This document shows, piece by piece, positions 15,713 to 17,599 of a stretch of 17,599 nt of DNA. Both the position numbers and the translations under genes were made by a program. This DNA is from Patescibacteria group bacterium (lineage in GTDB: Bacteria; Patescibacteriota; Microgenomatia; UBA1400; PJMF01), in contig JAHIVL010000071.1 of assembly GCA_018816485.1 (NCBI GenBank), positions 1-17,599 on the forward strand. Direction: 5' to 3'. Positions within the stretch are counted from its first letter, which is position 1. Each line of letters opens with the position of its first letter. The notes beneath the pieces were generated by a model, which saw only the letters and a list, made by a program, of their open reading frames with translations, searched no databases and was not told where the DNA came from.

Positions 15713-15786
15713 GGGTCCGTAGCTCAGTCGGTTAGAGCGACAGCCTTTTAAGCTGTGCGTCCCGGGTTCGAGTCCCGGCGGACCCA
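15713..15786 (+). tRNA. tRNA-Lys, anticodon UUU
   Basis: A complete 74-base cloverleaf. The acceptor stem GGGTCCG/CGGACCC is perfect, the D arm is GCTC/GAGC, the anticodon stem ACAGC/GCTGT closes loop CTTTTAA with anticodon TTT, and the T arm CCGGG TTCGAGT CCCGG is perfect. The discriminator base is A. The 3' CCA is not encoded (CTTTT follows), so it must be added by the CCA-adding enzyme. This is the substrate of the LysRS encoded at 3899-6670. It lies on the plus strand, opposite to most genes here. Confidence 0.98.
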
Positions 15787-15813
15787 CTTTTGTTATTGTG
15801 ATATAAAGGATGC

Positions 15814-16068
15814 ATGCGAAAATTTAAAGAGCACGAAACATGGTTAGAGCGAAAAAAAGCAAGAATCCGGTTAAGAGAGCCCGAAAGACAGTGCTCTGTT
15901 CCAGAGGAAGTATTTAATTGTGAGATTGCTCAAATGACTTTATTGGTGCTTGCTGGAGATAAATGGCCCAAGACCGCAAACTGTGAATTTAGTAATGGCC
16001 CAGCTAGAATAGATCCAGAAGGTTTTTGTTTAAATAATAAATGCATGCGAAATGAGGGAATGCGATAA
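15814..16068 (+). CDS. Small cysteine-rich hypothetical protein
   Basis: An 84-residue ORF starting 28 bases after tRNA-Lys, with AAAGGA (15805-15810) just 3 bases before the ATG. I do not recognise it. Residues 1-26 are strongly basic and charged (KFKEHETWLERKKARIRLRE). Five cysteines follow at 27, 36, 57, 72 and 77, with a conserved-looking core LAGDKWPKTANCEFSNGPARI. No membrane helix or signal peptide is seen. The cysteine spacing would allow metal binding, but no known zinc-ribbon pattern is clear. Codon use is in keeping with the neighbours. It may be cotranscribed with the tRNA. It could be real or a decayed reading frame, because the next stretch is a pseudogene. Confidence 0.45.
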   Translation: MRKFKEHETWLERKKARIRLREPERQCSVPEEVFNCEIAQMTLLVLAGDKWPKTANCEFSNGPARIDPEGFCLNNKCMRNEGMR

Positions 16069-16077
16069 ATTGTAACA

Positions 16078-16348
16078 ATGCCAGAACTACCAGAAGTAGA
16101 AACAATAGCCAAAAAACTCCACATAATATGAATATTATTGCTCATTTAAAAATGACTGGGCAGTTTGCTATCCAAACATACTAGAGTTGAGATTAATTTA
16201 TTAGATGAAAATATTGAGAGAAATTCGGGCGATGGCGACTTAACTAATCCACAAAAAATCTCTTATCTTTTTAGGTATTAAATTGGGTGGTGCAACCATT
16301 AGTGACTACCGAGACGTCGATTTCCCAATAAAGTCTTGCCGATTTTGA
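16078..16348 (+). pseudogene. mutM: Remnant of mutM/fpg (formamidopyrimidine-DNA glycosylase)
   Basis: The intact enzyme (about 270-290 residues) removes oxidised purines such as 8-oxoguanine. Here only scattered pieces survive, in the right order but in three frames. The N-terminus MPELPEVETIAKKL, including catalytic Pro2, begins at 16078 and hits a TGA at 16129. NIIAHLKMTGQF, matching the segment around residues 70-80, starts at 16131. TRVEINLLDEN begins near 16180. GIKLGGATISDYRDVD, matching the stretch before the zinc finger, starts near 16274. Most of the middle and the whole zinc finger are missing. Internal deletions and frameshifts rule out a functional enzyme. It ends 3 bases before the convergent ldh stop. 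Confidence 0.85.
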
Positions 16349-16351
16349 TAT

Positions 16352-17272
16352 TTATAACAACTTTTTTAAGACTTCTGCCGCTTCTTGAAGCTTTTTCTTT
16401 TCATCCCACGACATTTTCACATTTAGGATTTTTTCTACTCCATCTCTTCCAACAATACATGGAACACTCAGAGCAATACCACTGATCTCCTTATATCCAT
16501 GCAATGGAATTGAGACAGGTAAGATTGATTTGGCATCGGTTAAAACCATTCTAGAAATATGAGCAACCACTGCCCCGATTGCGTAATAAGTTGCACCTTT
16601 TGAAGCAATAATTTTGTAGGCAGCATCTCTTGCTTTTGTAAATGCTTTTTCCGCTTTTTCTTCAGAAAAACCTGGCATAGTTGTCAGAGGTTGTCCGCCA
16701 ACGGAAGCACTGGAAATTACCGGGAAAGAGTGATCACCATGTTCTCCTAAAATATATGCGTGGATACTTCTTGGGTTAACTTTCAAAAATTCTGATAAGT
16801 GAAATCTAAAACGTGCAGTGTCTAGAGTAGTTCCAGATCCAAAAACTCTTCCTTTTGGTAGGCCCGCAAGTTGGTATGCTCTGTATGTTAGTATATCCAC
16901 TGGATTGGAAACAATTAAAATTATACTTTCTGGTGAGTGTCGCACAATTTGAGGAATAGCTTCGTCAATTATCTTGAGATTCTTATTAGCAAGATCAAGT
17001 CTAGTATCTCCAGGTCTTTGAGCTGCACCAGCAGTAATAATTACTAGATCACTTCCTTTAATATCCGCATAGTCATCAGTCGCATCGATATGGGCATGAT
17101 GAAGAAAACTAAGACCATGTTCAAGATCTAGTTGTTCACCAATTATTTTACTTTTATCTCTGCCTACAAGGAGTAAATCATTTACAACGCCATCGTGAAG
17201 AATCGAGTAAGCGGTGGTCATTCCAACTTTTCCGCAACCAATAATTGAAATTTTGTAGTTTTTATTTTCCAT
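16352..17272 (-). CDS. ldh: L-lactate dehydrogenase
   Basis: Cytoplasmic enzyme that interconverts pyruvate and L-lactate, restoring oxidised nicotinamide cofactor in fermentation. The 306-residue length is normal. It has a Rossmann glycine motif IGCGKVGMTTA (11-21). Gln85 in AAQRPGDTRLDL marks lactate rather than malate dehydrogenase (MDH has Arg there). Also present are Arg91, Asn123 in VSNPVDILTY, Asp151 and Arg154 in DTARFRFHLSE, and catalytic His178 in GEHGDHS. At the end of the second beta strand, where NAD-dependent enzymes have Asp, it reads LLLVGRDKSK (Gly37-Arg38), a pattern more typical of NADP-binding proteins. The start is MENKNYKISIIG, with no ribosome-binding site. A candidate promoter lies 17 bases upstream. 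The gene is divergent from the glycosyltransferase at 17482. Confidence 0.95.
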   Translation of the reverse strand: MENKNYKISIIGCGKVGMTTAYSILHDGVVNDLLLVGRDKSKIIGEQLDLEHGLSFLHHAHIDATDDYADIKGSDLVIITAGAAQRPGDTRLDLANKNLKIIDEAIPQIVRHSPESIILIVSNPVDILTYRAYQLAGLPKGRVFGSGTTLDTARFRFHLSEFLKVNPRSIHAYILGEHGDHSFPVISSASVGGQPLTTMPGFSEEKAEKAFTKARDAAYKIIASKGATYYAIGAVVAHISRMVLTDAKSILPVSIPLHGYKEISGIALSVPCIVGRDGVEKILNVKMSWDEKKKLQEAAEVLKKLL

Positions 17273-17289
17273 ATTTTTTATTTTACCAA

Positions 17290-17319
17290 ATCATAACCTA
17301 TTAGTGGCATAATACTCAA
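17290..17319 (-). promoter_or_regulatory. Candidate promoter for ldh
   Basis: On the minus strand TTGAGT (17314-17319, 4/6 match) is followed after 18 bases by TATGAT (17290-17295, 5/6 match). The predicted leader is about 10 bases and carries no Shine-Dalgarno sequence. The rest of 17320-17481 is AT-rich and must hold the promoter of the divergent gene, but I see no convincing one; TTTACT then TATTTT with an 18-base spacer near 17360-17390 is the best of several weak options. Confidence 0.45.
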
Positions 17320-17442
17320 GGTTAGTTTTGATTGGTTAGTTTTGACTAGAATTTGTAGGTTTTACTTTGTTTGTTGTGTAAAACTATTTTGTTAAAACTC
17401 CTCTTGAAAGATGTGCCCGAAAGAGATTAAACTTAAGTAATG

Positions 17443-17455
17443 CACTACGTTAGTG
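17443..17455 (+). other. Small hairpin in the leader of the glycosyltransferase gene
   Basis: CACTA (17443-17447) and TAGTG (17451-17455) form a 5-bp stem with a 3-base loop, followed by TTTTATTGTTG. It resembles a weak terminator or attenuator 27 bases before the start codon at 17482. A second GTAGTG (17466-17471) could pair with CACTAC (17443-17448) as an alternative. The stem is too short for confidence. Confidence 0.25.
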
Positions 17456-17481
17456 TTTTATTGTTGTAGTGAAAGAAGAAT

Positions 17482-17599
17482 ATGGGTAAAAGTAACAATG
17501 TTTTCATGGTTGGTTGGGAGTATCCTCCTAATAATAGCGGAGGTCTTGGAGTTGCTTGTCAGGGTTTAACTGAGGAATTGGCAAATCAAAATACCAAAA
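17482..17599 (+). CDS. GT-B glycosyltransferase (glycogen synthase-like), N-terminus only
   Basis: Only the first 39 codons lie in the window. The sequence VFMVGWEYPPNNSGGLGVAC, followed by QGLTEELA, is the N-terminal signature of glycogen/starch-synthase-like GT4/GT5 glycosyltransferases: a first beta strand, a WEYPP turn, then the GGLG loop that binds the sugar-nucleotide phosphate. Such enzymes transfer sugars from nucleotide sugars to glycans or polysaccharide. The substrate cannot be told from this fragment. A purine-rich GAAAGAAGA precedes the ATG. Divergent from ldh. Confidence 0.85.
   Translation, partial: MGKSNNVFMVGWEYPPNNSGGLGVACQGLTEELANQNTK

Noticed and set aside
15539..15787. 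Minus-strand open frame of 82 codons starting GPPGLEPGTHSLKGC
   Set aside because: It is the antisense of tRNA-Lys; this type of frame is a well-known false prediction across tRNA genes. The rest covers the intergenic promoter region.
15840..15917. Short plus-strand frame MVRAKKSKNPVKRARKTVLC inside the small ORF
   Set aside because: Only 25 codons, no ribosome-binding site, and it overlaps the longer 84-codon frame. It looks like a ribosomal-protein tail but matches nothing known.
1..17599. CRISPR arrays, insertion sequences, phage genes or toxin-antitoxin pairs
   Set aside because: No regularly spaced repeats, transposase motifs, long inverted repeats or phage-like proteins were seen. Other long open frames antisense to secA, lysS, atpB and neighbours lack motifs and are shadows of the real genes.

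Overview
The window is AT-rich bacterial DNA, packed with housekeeping genes and read almost entirely from the minus strand. Gene content and style suggest a reduced genome of the Patescibacteria/CPR type, possibly Microgenomates. The signs are a compact F-type ATP synthase operon with a shortened delta subunit, a large protein ending in a LytR_C-like domain, few Shine-Dalgarno sites, and fused or trimmed genes. This placement is an inference from gene style; no taxonomic marker was compared. TGA is used as a stop (for example atpF and atpC), so the UGA-glycine code of Gracilibacteria/Absconditabacteria does not apply.

Layout from left to right. Positions 1-2441 hold secA on the minus strand, with its 3' end outside the window. 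serS follows at 2525-3799. Next is a 923-codon lysS (3899-6670) that joins a complete class II lysyl-tRNA synthetase to a B3/4-type tRNA-editing-like domain and an HD-superfamily hydrolase domain. A canonical intrinsic terminator (6756-6778) separates this from greA (6799-7275). The ATP synthase operon runs on the minus strand from 13594 to 7385 in the order atpB-E-F-H-A-G-D-C, with no atpI-like gene seen. Upstream of it is a 614-residue protein (13701-15545): a cytoplasmic part that may be a degenerate PilM/actin-like fold, a long charged linker, one membrane helix and an outward-facing LytR_C-like domain.

The plus strand carries tRNA-Lys(UUU) at 15713-15786, a small cysteine-rich hypothetical ORF (15814-16068), and a heavily decayed mutM/fpg remnant (16078-16348). 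An L-lactate dehydrogenase gene lies on the minus strand (16352-17272). The start of a GT-B type glycosyltransferase (17482 to the edge) points right on the plus strand, divergent from ldh.

Together the genes cover protein export (secA), tRNA charging (serS, lysS, tRNA-Lys), transcription rescue (greA), ATP synthesis or proton pumping (atp), redox balance by fermentation (ldh) and surface biology (the LytR_C protein and perhaps the glycosyltransferase). The least ordinary items are the LysRS-B3/4-HD fusion, the delta subunit reduced to its C-terminal domain, the acidic insert in ATP synthase subunit a, the PilM-like/LytR_C membrane-spanning protein, the mutM remnant, an LDH with an NADP-like cofactor pocket, and promoters placed so close to start codons that serS and greA should be leaderless or nearly so.
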